Source: DATEHG01 sp041691295
GTDB taxonomy: Bacteria > Gemmatimonadota > Gemmatimonadetes > Gemmatimonadales > GWC2-71-9
DNA length: 14,186 nucleotides
Assembly: GCA_041691295.1 (NCBI GenBank)
Contig: JBEPVA010000095.1
Location: forward strand, 1-14,186
Direction: 5' to 3'
The position numbers and the translations under genes were made by a program. How positions within the stretch are numbered: the first letter of the stretch is position 1; every line of letters starts with the position of its first letter. Of the stretch, positions 1-12,772 are shown piece by piece. The notes beneath the pieces were generated by a model. It saw only the letters and a list, made by a program, of their open reading frames with translations, did not search any database and was not told the DNA's origin.

Positions 1-621
1 GCGGACGAGATCAACACGCGGGGCTCGGGGCGCCGGGCCTGGACCGGGCTCGACGTGGCCAACTCCGAGGAGTTGGAGAACTGGAAAACCCAGGGTGGCG
101 GGTTGGTCCGGAACGTGGCGCCCGGCGGTCCAGCCGACCGGGCCGGAATTCACCGCGGCGATGTTTTGACTGAGGCCAACGGCCGACGGCTGCGCAACTA
201 TCTCGACTGGGAAGCGGTCAAACTCGACCTCGGCGTCGGCGACACCATCCGGATCGTCGACCGGGCCGATGGCAGCCAGCGGCTGGTCAGCCGGACGCTG
301 ATCAGTGGCGACCTGCCCACGGTCACCGCGGAGAAGGTCACGGTCCTCAAGGACCTGCAGCTGATTTCGCTGACGCCGGAGATCCGCGCCGAGCGCCGGG
401 TCCGGTCCCAGCGAGGAGCGCTGATCTTCCGGATTGCGCCGGGCGCCAGCGAGCAGACCGGTTTGCAGGAGGGCGACGTGATCGTGGGGATCAACCGCAA
501 CACGATCAACACGGCCGAGGACGTCCGGCACGTACTGGACGTGATGCGAGCGCGCCAGTCGCTCCGGGTCTACGTCGAGCGAGGGGGCCAGGTGGCCTAC
601 ACCGACCTGATGTTCCGATGA
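1..621 (+). CDS. C-terminal part of an HtrA/DegP-like trypsin-family serine protease with two PDZ domains (5' end outside window)
   Basis: The frame is open from the first base and ends with TGA, giving 206 residues of a longer protein. Two PDZ-like modules are visible. The first, about residues 33-90, has the GLVRNVAPGGPADRAG and RGDVLTEANGR signature. The second, about residues 135-205, has GALIFRIAPGAS and EGDVIVGINRNTI. Two tandem C-terminal PDZ domains are the usual layout of S1C (HtrA/DegP/DegQ) periplasmic proteases, where they bind exposed C-termini of misfolded proteins and regulate the protease. The catalytic His-Asp-Ser domain would lie upstream of the window, so the protease identity is inferred from the PDZ pair only. 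An internal GTG at 55 could serve as a start but would cut off sequence with no break, so it is not preferred. The stop overlaps the purB start by four bases (ATGA), and no Shine-Dalgarno is seen before purB, which suggests that purB translation depends on this gene. Confidence 0.72.
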   Translation, partial: ADEINTRGSGRRAWTGLDVANSEELENWKTQGGGLVRNVAPGGPADRAGIHRGDVLTEANGRRLRNYLDWEAVKLDLGVGDTIRIVDRADGSQRLVSRTLISGDLPTVTAEKVTVLKDLQLISLTPEIRAERRVRSQRGALIFRIAPGASEQTGLQEGDVIVGINRNTINTAEDVRHVLDVMRARQSLRVYVERGGQVAYTDLMFR

Positions 622-2057
622 CCGACGACCGCTATCGTTCACCGCTGGGCACTCGTTACGCCTCACCGGCGATGCAGCGGCTGTGGGGCGAGCCGCGCCG
701 GATCGGTCTGTGGCGGCGGGTCTGGCTGGCGCTGGCCGAATCCGAGCGAGAGCTCGGACTGGACATCCCCGAGGCCGCCCTGACCGGGATGCGGGCTCAT
801 CTCGATGACGCCGATCTGGTGGCGGCCGCGGAGTACGAACGGCGGTTCCGCCATGATGTGATGGCCCACATCCATCAATTCGGCGAACAGGTGCCGGCGG
901 CGCGCCCGATCATTCACCTGGGTGCCACCAGCGCATTCGTCACCGACAATGCCGATGTACTGGTCATGCACGAAGGGCTGAGGCTGCTGCTGGGCCGCCT
1001 GCTGGGCGTGCTCGAATCGCTCGAGGGATTTGCCAAGCGCAACGCGGCCCTGCCCTGCCTCGCGTATACCCATTTTCAGCCGGCCCAGCTGACCACCGTC
1101 GGCAAGCGGGCCACGCTCTGGATGCAGGACCTGGCGCTCGATGTCGAGGAGCTGTGCCACCGTCTGGAGTCGATGCGGTTGCGCGGCTGCAAGGGTACGA
1201 CCGGAACCCAGGCGTCGTTTCTCGAGCTGTTCAAGGGCGATCACGCCAAAGTCCGTGAGCTTGAACGCAAGGTGGCCCATAAACTTGGAATGGACCGGGT
1301 ATTCCCGGTGACTGGCCAGACCTACAGCCGCAAGGCCGACAGCATGGTGCTGGACGCGCTGTCAGGCATTGCCCAGTCGGCCGCCAAGATGGCCACCGAC
1401 CTTCGGCTGCTGCAGCACGAGGGAGAACTGCTTGAGCCGTTCGAGAGCGAGCAGATCGGTTCGAGCGCGATGGCCTACAAACGGAATCCGATGCGGTCCG
1501 AGCGGATCTGCGGGCTGGCGCGGTTCATCATTGCGCTGCAGGCCAACACCAGCAACACCGCCGCCACCCAGTGGCTGGAGCGGACGCTGGATGACAGCGC
1601 CAACCGCCGGCTCACTCTGCCGGAGGCGTTTCTGGCGACCGACGCCCTGCTCATCCTGCTAAGCAATATCGCCGCTGGCATCGAAGTGCGGGAAGCCACT
1701 ATCCGGCGGCATGTCGACGAGCAGATGCCATTCATGGCCACCGAACGCTGGCTGATGCTAGGGGTCCAGGCCGGCGGCGACCGCCAGGCGCTGCATGAAG
1801 TCATCCGGATCAACAGCCTGGCCACGGCGGAAGCGGTGGGCCGTGGCGAAGCCAACACCCTGCTCGACCAGCTGGCCGCCGATGCCGCCTTCGCGAAGGT
1901 CCCGTCGACCGTGCTCAAAGCCGAGCTTGATCCGACGCGGTACACCGGCCGCTCGGCCGAGCAAGTCGAAGAATTCCTAGCTGAGTACCTGCAGCCGCTG
2001 CTGGCCCGTGCCCTGCCGCTCGCCACCACGCCCGAAGCCGCCGAGATCCGGGTATGA
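618..2057 (+). CDS. purB: Adenylosuccinate lyase, eukaryotic/ADE13-like type
   Basis: 479 residues. The enzyme cleaves SAICAR to AICAR plus fumarate, and adenylosuccinate to AMP plus fumarate; it is a cytoplasmic homotetramer of the fumarase/aspartase superfamily. Visible motifs: YRSPLGTRYASP at the N-terminus (residues 6-17), THFQPAQLTTVGKR with the catalytic histidine at 152, KGTTGTQASFLELF, and the signature loop SSAMAYKRNP at 282-291 whose serine is the expected general base. These segments, the ERTLDDSANRR block and the overall length match human ADSL (from memory 484 residues, His159 and Ser289, a constant offset of seven) far better than the shorter B. subtilis or E. coli PurB proteins. 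The ATG sits in an ATGA overlap with the upstream protease gene, and the stop overlaps purC in the same way. No ribosome-binding site is visible before the start. Identity is secure. Confidence 0.97.
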   Translation: MTDDRYRSPLGTRYASPAMQRLWGEPRRIGLWRRVWLALAESERELGLDIPEAALTGMRAHLDDADLVAAAEYERRFRHDVMAHIHQFGEQVPAARPIIHLGATSAFVTDNADVLVMHEGLRLLLGRLLGVLESLEGFAKRNAALPCLAYTHFQPAQLTTVGKRATLWMQDLALDVEELCHRLESMRLRGCKGTTGTQASFLELFKGDHAKVRELERKVAHKLGMDRVFPVTGQTYSRKADSMVLDALSGIAQSAAKMATDLRLLQHEGELLEPFESEQIGSSAMAYKRNPMRSERICGLARFIIALQANTSNTAATQWLERTLDDSANRRLTLPEAFLATDALLILLSNIAAGIEVREATIRRHVDEQMPFMATERWLMLGVQAGGDRQALHEVIRINSLATAEAVGRGEANTLLDQLAADAAFAKVPSTVLKAELDPTRYTGRSAEQVEEFLAEYLQPLLARALPLATTPEAAEIRV

Positions 2058-2995
2058 CCAGGCCCAAGGCCCCCGCGGCACTGGTGAAGAGCCAACTGCC
2101 GCTCCCGCTGCTCAGGACCGGCAAGGTCCGCGAGGTGTACGAGGTCGACGCCGAGCAGCTCCTGCTGGTGGCCAGCGACCGGGTCAGCGCCTTCGACATC
2201 GTCATGGCCGAGGCAGTGCCGCGTAAGGGTGCGGTGCTGACCCAGCTCAGCGCCTTCTGGTTCGAGAAACTGGCGTCGGTGGTGCCGAGTCACTTCATCA
2301 CCGCTCGCACCGACGAGATCGTGAAGCAGCTGCCAGCGCTGGCGGGCCATCGAGCACACCTGAATGGTCGCGCCATGCTGGTGCGCCGGACCGAGCCGAT
2401 CGCGTTCGAGTGCATTGTCCGGGGATATCTGTCCGGCTCCGCATGGGCCGAGTACCGGAAGTCCGGGACGCTGGCGGGGGAGCCACTGCCCGGCGGACTG
2501 CTGGAGAGCGACCGACTGGAACCGCCGATCTTTTCTCCAGCCACCAAGGCGGAGTCGGGTCACGATATCAATGTGCCGGAGTCCGCGGTGGTCGAGGCAC
2601 TGGGGACCACCACGACCAAGGCGCTGCGCGAGGCAAGTTTCGATATCTACCGGGCCGGGCGCAATCACGCCGCCACCCGCGGCATCATCATCGCCGACAC
2701 CAAGTTCGAGTTCGGCCACGACCGGGCCGGCACGCTGCGGCTGATCGACGAAGTGATGACCCCTGACAGCTCGCGGTTCTGGCCAGCGGATGGGTATCAG
2801 GCGGGACAAAGCCAGCCGAGCTTCGACAAACAGCCGCTGCGGGACTACCTGGCCGGACTCCGGCAGCAGGGTCAATGGAACGGTGAGTCCCCGCCGCCGC
2901 CGCTGCCGGCCGAAGTGATCAACGCCACCAGTCGGCGATATCTTGAAGCCTACCGCCGGATCACTGGCGCCGAGCTTCCCGAGGAGGCGTCATGA
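2054..2995 (+). CDS. purC: Phosphoribosylaminoimidazole-succinocarboxamide (SAICAR) synthase, long ADE1-like form
   Basis: 313 residues. It joins CAIR and aspartate using ATP to make SAICAR, the substrate of the PurB encoded just upstream. Visible motifs: GKVREVYE (23-30, nucleotide-binding loop), SDRVSAFD, IVRGYLSGSAWAEY, FSPATKAESGHD (160-171), DTKFEFG (215-221, the second family signature) and LIDEVMTPDSSRFW. The length and the GYLSGSAWAEY and PDSSRFW blocks resemble yeast Ade1 and the long bacterial form (about 300 residues), not the roughly 237-residue E. coli/B. subtilis form. The C-terminus continues past the core with VINATSRRYLEAYRRITG, as in yeast. The start ATG overlaps the purB stop by four bases and the stop overlaps psd by four bases. 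Identity is secure. Confidence 0.97.
   Translation: MTRPKAPAALVKSQLPLPLLRTGKVREVYEVDAEQLLLVASDRVSAFDIVMAEAVPRKGAVLTQLSAFWFEKLASVVPSHFITARTDEIVKQLPALAGHRAHLNGRAMLVRRTEPIAFECIVRGYLSGSAWAEYRKSGTLAGEPLPGGLLESDRLEPPIFSPATKAESGHDINVPESAVVEALGTTTTKALREASFDIYRAGRNHAATRGIIIADTKFEFGHDRAGTLRLIDEVMTPDSSRFWPADGYQAGQSQPSFDKQPLRDYLAGLRQQGQWNGESPPPPLPAEVINATSRRYLEAYRRITGAELPEEAS
2981..2987 (+). promoter_or_regulatory. Strong Shine-Dalgarno for psd
   Basis: GAGGAGG lies four bases before the psd ATG, inside the end of purC. It is the clearest ribosome-binding site in the first half of the cluster. psd could therefore recruit ribosomes directly as well as by coupling to purC. Confidence 0.6.
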
Positions 2996-3618
2996 AAGTT
3001 GCACCGGAAGGCTGGCCGTTCATCATCGGGGGGTGGGTCATCTACGGCCTGCTGTGCTGGTTGACGCCGTGGTGGGTGTCGGTGCTCTGGCTGCCGGTCG
3101 CCATCTGGGTCGTGGCCTTTTTCCGGGATCCGGTGCGCCCGGGTCCGCGGGGAGACCAGGTAGTCATCGCCCCGGCTGACGGCCGGGTGGTCAGTGTGCT
3201 CGAAGTTGAGGAGCCGTCATTCGTCGGCGGCAAGGCCACCCGGATCTCAATCTTCATGAACGTGTTCAACGTCCACGTGAATCGCTATCCGATGGATGGC
3301 ACCGTGGCCTACCGTCATTACAACGCCGGCCATTTCGGGCATGCGGGCACCGACAAGGCGAGCCTCGAGAACGAACAGTGCTCGATCGGCCTTGAGACGG
3401 CACGCGGCAGGATTCTGGTTCGTCAGATCGCCGGGCTGATTGCGCGGCGGATCGTCACCGATGATGCGGTGGGTGCAGTGGCCCGCCAGGGAGAACGCAT
3501 GGGACTGATTCGCTTCGGGTCGCGGGTGGACGTGTTCGTTCCGGCAGGAGTCCGGCCCAATGTGGTGGTCGATCAGCTCACGCAGGCTGGTGTGACCGTG
3601 GTGGCCACATGGCAATGA
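2992..3618 (+). CDS. psd: Phosphatidylserine decarboxylase proenzyme, short (archaeal-like) form
   Basis: 208 residues. The enzyme decarboxylates phosphatidylserine to phosphatidylethanolamine, using a pyruvoyl group made by self-cleavage. Two hydrophobic segments at about residues 9-43 anchor the N-terminus in the membrane. They are followed by FFRDP (43-47), APADGRV with Asp63, NVFNVHVNRYP with His95, and ASLENEQ. RFGSRVDVF contains Gly176-Ser177, the expected cleavage site, where Ser177 would become the pyruvoyl group; the large E. coli enzyme has LGST here. The length matches the compact Psd-A-like family rather than the roughly 320-residue E. coli type. The start forms an ATGA overlap with purC. 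The next gene makes this enzyme's substrate, so the pair forms a complete PE branch within a purine cluster. Confidence 0.95.
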   Translation: MKVAPEGWPFIIGGWVIYGLLCWLTPWWVSVLWLPVAIWVVAFFRDPVRPGPRGDQVVIAPADGRVVSVLEVEEPSFVGGKATRISIFMNVFNVHVNRYPMDGTVAYRHYNAGHFGHAGTDKASLENEQCSIGLETARGRILVRQIAGLIARRIVTDDAVGAVARQGERMGLIRFGSRVDVFVPAGVRPNVVVDQLTQAGVTVVATWQ

Positions 3619-4487
3619 TTTCGCGCGTGACCCGGCTGGGCCGCCCCGAAATGCGCCGGGTGGTCGTCATCGTTCCCAGCGCGTTTACCCTGGGCAATCT
3701 GTTCTTCGGGTTCTGGGCCATCATCTCGGCCTTCAACCACAACTTCACCTGGGCGGCATGGTTCATCGTCTTCGCCGGCATCCTGGACATGCTGGACGGC
3801 CGGGTGGCCCGGCTGTCCAATACCGGCAGCGCGTTCGGCGCCGAGCTGGATTCGCTGGTTGATGTGATCTCGTTCGGCGTCGCGCCCGCGATGGTGATGT
3901 ACTTCCTCGAGTTTTCGCAGGCGGGAAAATTCGGCTGGCTGATCTGCTGGTTGTACGTGGTGGCGGTGGCCATCCGTCTGGCCCGCTACAATGTGATGCA
4001 CGACCAGAAACCGACACCCGGCTGGTTCACGGGCATGCCGAGTCCGTCGGCCGGAATGATGCTGGCGGTGTACTACCCCTTCAGCCAGACCACTTGGTAC
4101 CAGGCCTCGCTGGCCTACCTCAACCTGCAAAAGGAAGGGCTGTCGGTCCTGATGGTGGTGCTGGCGCTGCTGATGGTCAGCACGATCAAGTACCCACGAC
4201 TGCCATCAATCGGGACCAGGTCCATCAAGGGATGGCTCGGGATCGTGGTCCACGTGATCATCCTGGTCGGCGGATTGATGTTCCCGGAGCACTTCCTCTT
4301 CCCGCTCGGTCTGTTCTACATGTTCTTCGGCATTGCCCGGGCCACGGTCCTGGCGCTCGGTGAGCGCGGCGAGGCCGTGCCCATCCCCGAGGACACCGTA
4401 ATCGAGCCGGTGCGCCGAGGGGTGCATCGATTCCCAGGCGACCGCCGCGCCGTCGGCGATCACCGCCGCCAGGAGAATGACGAATGA
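3609..4487 (+). CDS. pssA: CDP-diacylglycerol-serine O-phosphatidyltransferase
   Basis: 292 residues, an integral membrane protein. It transfers the phosphatidyl group from CDP-diacylglycerol to serine, giving phosphatidylserine for the Psd encoded just upstream. The CDP-alcohol phosphatidyltransferase motif is complete: DMLDGRVAR followed by GAELDSLVD, with metal-binding aspartates 60, 63, 81 and 85. The N-terminal PSAFTLGNLFFGF block is typical of the PssA subfamily, and several hydrophobic segments follow to about residue 255. The last 40 or so residues are a charged, Arg-rich tail of unclear role. Start choice: ATG at 3609 gives a 10-base overlap with psd; an in-frame ATG at 3615 would give the ATGA overlap seen at most other junctions, removing two residues. 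Neither has a clear ribosome-binding site. The stop overlaps purS. Confidence 0.94.
   Translation: MAMISRVTRLGRPEMRRVVVIVPSAFTLGNLFFGFWAIISAFNHNFTWAAWFIVFAGILDMLDGRVARLSNTGSAFGAELDSLVDVISFGVAPAMVMYFLEFSQAGKFGWLICWLYVVAVAIRLARYNVMHDQKPTPGWFTGMPSPSAGMMLAVYYPFSQTTWYQASLAYLNLQKEGLSVLMVVLALLMVSTIKYPRLPSIGTRSIKGWLGIVVHVIILVGGLMFPEHFLFPLGLFYMFFGIARATVLALGERGEAVPIPEDTVIEPVRRGVHRFPGDRRAVGDHRRQENDE
4471..4475 (+). promoter_or_regulatory. Shine-Dalgarno for purS
   Basis: AGGAG lies eight bases before the purS ATG, within the 3' end of pssA. The spacing is near ideal and supports the 4484 start. Confidence 0.55.
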
Positions 4488-4728
4488 CCTTTACCGTCCA
4501 CGTTCGGGTCGTGCCCCGGGCCGGGGTGCTTGATCCGCAGGGACAGGCAGTGGAACACGCGCTGCATGCCCTGGGTTTCGGCGGCGCCAGCAAGGTGCGG
4601 ATCGGGCGGGCCATCGAGATGACGGTGTCAGCGGCCAACGCCGGTGACGCGCGGGAGCAGGCCAAAAAGATGTGCGACAAACTGCTGGCCAACCCGGTGA
4701 CCGAAGACTACGAACTGGAGATCGAAGG

Positions 4729-4732
<4 letters not shown>
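4484..4732 (+). CDS. purS: Phosphoribosylformylglycinamidine synthase subunit PurS
   Basis: 82 residues, the usual size for PurS. It is the small subunit that bridges PurQ and PurL in the three-part FGAM synthase of Gram-positive bacteria and many other phyla, where it helps channel ammonia. The sequence begins with a beta strand (FTVHVRVVPRAGVLDPQG), then AVEHALHALGF and a central VRIGRAIEM, and ends VTEDYELEIEG, all typical of the family. It has no catalytic residues of its own. It is followed at once by purQ (ATGA overlap), and purL lies one gene further on. Its presence agrees with the short purL type found here. Confidence 0.95.
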
Positions 4733-5435
<703 letters not shown>

Positions 5436-5439
<4 letters not shown>

Positions 5440-5777
5440 GTACGCCCGGGCTGCTGGTCCTGGCCGCCTTGATGATTCCCGCCGCGGCGCGGGCCCAGGC
5501 CGCCGCCAGCGCCGACTCGGCGGTGATCAAGCCAGGCATGACGGTTGATCAGGTTGTGGCAGCCTGGGACAAGCCGATCCGCTCGGTCACCAGCGGCGGA
5601 TTCGGTTACCTCTATTACGCCAGCGGCTGCCTCAGGAGCTGTGGCTCGGAGGATGTCGTCTTTCTCGATCACGGCCAGGTCATCGATGCCATCGCGCGCG
5701 GACCGGGCCACCGGTACGATGGCGTGACCTCGCTGTCGCCGCAGCGGAAGCCGGGCTTCACCGCACCCACGCACTGA
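5436..5777 (+). CDS. Small exported protein with a BamE/SmpA-like motif, function unknown
   Basis: 113 residues from a TTG at 5436 that overlaps the purQ stop (TTGA); CAGGG two bases upstream is a weak ribosome-binding site. Residues 1-20 form a likely signal peptide: a hydrophobic core LLVLAALMIP followed by AAARA, with probable cleavage before Gln21. The mature part has IKPGMTVDQVVAAWDKPIRSV (31-51), resembling the start of the SmpA/OmlA/BamE fold, where GMT-x3-V is followed by a G-x-P-like turn. Next come GYLYYASGC, a C-x3-C pair (Cys65, Cys69) that could form a disulfide in the periplasm, and DVVFLDHGQVIDAI, a typical closing strand. There is no lipobox, unlike BamE. The fold assignment is inference from motif shape. 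It lies between purQ and purL, whose products act together, so the insertion of an exported protein here is odd. I do not recognise a named family. Confidence 0.7.
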
Positions 5778-5788
5778 AACGGACTGAC

Positions 5789-8101
<2,313 letters not shown>

Positions 8102-8162
8102 GCGCAGGCCGTAAGCCCCGACCCGAGGGCCCGTCGAGCGTCAGTCAGCTGTTCGCTTCTGG

Positions 8163-8183
8163 CTTAGGGTTTAGGGCTTAGGG
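8163..8183 (+). repeat. Three tandem TTAGGG-containing heptamers in the purL-purF gap
   Basis: Three consecutive seven-base units of the form YTTAGGG cover this stretch, with TTAGGG at 8164-8169, 8171-8176 and 8178-8183. The array is followed by CTGA, a decayed fourth unit at most. It is the only short tandem repeat I noticed in the window. The upstream TAAGCCC at 8112-8118 is the exact reverse complement of GGGCTTA at 8174-8180, so the array could also pair with the start of the leader. Its role is unknown. Confidence 0.75.
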
Positions 8184-8203
8184 CTGAGAGAGTCGCTTCA
8201 GCC
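8182..8203 (+). promoter_or_regulatory. Hairpin abutting the purF ribosome-binding site
   Basis: GGCTGA (8182-8187) and TCAGCC (8198-8203) form a perfect six-base stem around a ten-base loop. The purF Shine-Dalgarno AGGAG (8204-8208) begins at the next base. There is no U-run, so it is not a standard intrinsic terminator. A stem in this place could affect ribosome access to purF, or protect the RNA end after processing. The function is inference. Confidence 0.4.
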
Positions 8204-8220
8204 AGGAGATGAATCGAAAC

Positions 8221-9611
8221 ATGTGCGGTGTATTCGGAGTGTCGGCAGTTCCGGAAGCGGCCCGACTGGCCTACCTGGGACTCTATGCGTTGCAGCACCG
8301 GGGCCAGGAGAGTGCCGGGATCGTTGCCCTGGATGACCACGGCACCGCCCGGGCGCACCGCGGCATGGGGCTGGTCAGCGAGACCTTCGACGAAAGCGCA
8401 CTGGCCCGACTGACAGGCTCGGTGGCAGTCGGCCACACCCGGTACAGCACCTCTGGCAGCTCGGTGCTGGCCAACGCCCAGCCGCTGCTCAGCGACTATC
8501 GGGGCGGGCCGCTCACGATTGCCCACAATGGCAACCTGACCAACGCCCCGGAACTCCGGCAGATGCTGGTGGACCAGGGCGCGATCTTCACGACCTCCAG
8601 CGACACCGAGGTCCTGATCCACCTGATTGCCCGGTCCAAGGCCGCCATACCAGAGGAACAGATCCGCAGCGCGCTGGAGCAGGCGGAAGGGGCCTATACC
8701 CTGCTGATGTCAGTGGGCCGCATTCTGTTCGTGGCGGTGGATGGCCGAGGTTTCCGTCCGCTGGTCATCGGCCGACTCGGCGAAGGGGTGATCGTGGCAT
8801 CGGAGACCTGCGCGCTGGACCTGGTCGGCGCCCAGATGGTCTGCGAACTCGAGCCCGGCCAGTTCCTCAAGATCGAGGATGGCAAGATCACCGAACTGCC
8901 GAGGCTTCGGGCCCGGCCGGTGAGCCGGTGTGTCTTCGAGCTGGTCTACTTTGCCCGGCCCGACAGCAAGGTGTTCGGCGCGTCGGTCGACGGGGTCCGC
9001 CGCGAAGTCGGCCGGGCGCTGGCCCGCGAACATCCGGTGCCGAATGCCGACGTGGTGTTCAGCGTGCCTGATTCCAGCAATGCCATGGCCCTGGGGTTCT
9101 CCGAGGAGTCGGGGGTCAAGCTCGAACATGCCCTGATCCGCAATCACTATGTCGGGCGGACATTCATCAATCCGACGCACGCTCACCGGGTGGCCAAGGT
9201 CAAGATCAAGTTCAACCCGGTCCGGGGCGTTATCGAAGGCCGCAGGGTCGTGATGGTCGACGATAGCCTGGTGCGCGGCACCACCAGCAAAGGTCTGGTG
9301 CAGATGATCCGCGCCGCCGGCGCCCGGGAAGTGCACCTGCGGCTGGGCTCACCACCGATTACCGGCCCCTGCCATTACGGGATTGACACCCCGACCCGCG
9401 AAGAGCTGATCGCCGCCACCCACAGCCACGAAGAAATCCGCCAGTACCTCGGTGTCGATTCCCTCGGATACCTTTCACTCGACGGGATGCTCAATGCCGG
9501 CGGGCGGCGCTTTCCATTCTGTCATGCCTGTTTCTCCGGGCAGTACCCCACCGAGACCAGCGAACAGCTGATCCAGATCCGGCAGGCCTCCCCCATGGCC
9601 GCGGGGGCCCG

Positions 9612-9615
<4 letters not shown>
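8221..9615 (+). CDS. purF: Amidophosphoribosyltransferase, [4Fe-4S] type
   Basis: 464 residues from the ATG at 8221. This is the committed step of purine synthesis: PRPP plus glutamine gives phosphoribosylamine, glutamate and pyrophosphate. The N-terminal Ntn glutaminase domain needs Cys1 as nucleophile, and the start at 8221 gives Met-Cys-Gly-Val-Phe-Gly directly. An ATG at 8209 would add four residues, but it directly follows AGGAG (8204-8208) with no spacing; from 8221 the spacing is 12. GHTRYSTSG, AHNGNL and the PRPP loop VDDSLVRGTTSKG (346-358) are present. Four cysteines at 237, 384, 434 and 437 (CVFE, GPCHYGID, FCHACF) match the iron-sulfur ligands of the B. subtilis enzyme, so this is the Fe-S class and likely oxygen-sensitive. 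The stop forms a TTGA overlap with ppdK. Confidence 0.96.
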
Positions 9616-12274
<2,659 letters not shown>

Positions 12275-12278
<4 letters not shown>

Positions 12279-12772
12279 CAGCGCCACGCGTTGGCATCGT
12301 GATGGGCAGCGACTCCGACTGGGAAATCATGCAGCATGCCGCCGCCCAGCTCGAGATGCTGGGGGTGTCGCACGAACGGCGCGTGGTCTCGGCTCACCGG
12401 ACTCCCGATCTCTTGTTCGAGTATGCATCGGGAGCCGCCGGGAGGGGGCTAGCCTGCCTGATCGCTGGCGCCGGCGGAGCCGCTCACCTGCCCGGCATGC
12501 TGGCCTCGAAGACGATGCTGCCAGTGCTGGGGGTTCCGGTTCCATCGCGCCACCTGCAGGGACTCGACTCCCTGCTGTCGATCGTCCAGATGCCGGCCGG
12601 AATCCCGGTTGCCACCTTTGCCATCGGCGAGGCGGGGGCCAAGAACGCGGCGTTCTTCGCCGCCCAGATCCTGGCGGGACACGATCCCGCCGTTGCAGCC
12701 AGGCTGGCCGAGTTCAGGCGCAACCAGACGGACAAAGTCCTCGGGCTCAAACTGCCCGGCCAGCACCCGTGA
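12275..12772 (+). CDS. purE: N5-carboxyaminoimidazole ribonucleotide mutase, class I PurE
   Basis: 165 residues. It converts N5-CAIR, made by PurK, to CAIR. The N-terminal GSDSDW (11-16), SAHRTPD with the proton-transferring His41 (equivalent to E. coli His45), AGGAAHLPGM (66-75), and GLDSLLSIVQMPAGIPVATFAIG are all present. These place it in class I, which needs a partner PurK, and purK follows directly. The family is cytoplasmic and octameric. The start forms an ATGA overlap with ppdK and the stop a GTGA overlap with purK. No ribosome-binding site is visible before the ATG, which suggests coupling to ppdK. Confidence 0.97.

Larger units (their letters stand above)
8102..8220 (+). other. purL-purF intergenic leader, 119 bases
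   Basis: This is the only sizeable non-coding stretch in the window. It holds TAAGCCC (8112-8118), a G+C-rich segment, the TTAGGG heptamers, the hairpin and the purF ribosome-binding site. I see no convincing -35/-10 promoter pair, no known purine riboswitch core and no terminator with a U-run. Its position splits the cluster into a purB-to-purL block and a purF-to-purK block, so an internal promoter or control site is plausible but not shown. Confidence 0.5.

Noticed and set aside
1475..2875. Minus-strand open frame (466 codons) opposite purB and purC
   Set aside because: It spans two well-supported plus-strand genes and has no recognisable motifs, only low-complexity Arg/Ser/Ala-rich sequence.
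4672..4728. Upstream ATG start for purQ
   Set aside because: It lies inside purS and adds residues with no PurQ similarity. The ATG at 4729 has the overlap and a spaced GGAG.
8104..8160. Possible intrinsic terminator after purL
   Set aside because: Only weak short stems can be drawn (for example CGAC with GTCG), and no U-run follows.
8163..8183. Telomere-like sequence or a chromosome end
   Set aside because: Only three units, spaced at seven bases, lying between two intact genes of one cluster; it is a short internal repeat.
8102..8220. Purine (guanine/adenine, PRPP or ppGpp) riboswitch upstream of purF
   Set aside because: I could not identify the conserved core or helix layout of any of these classes, and the leader is short.
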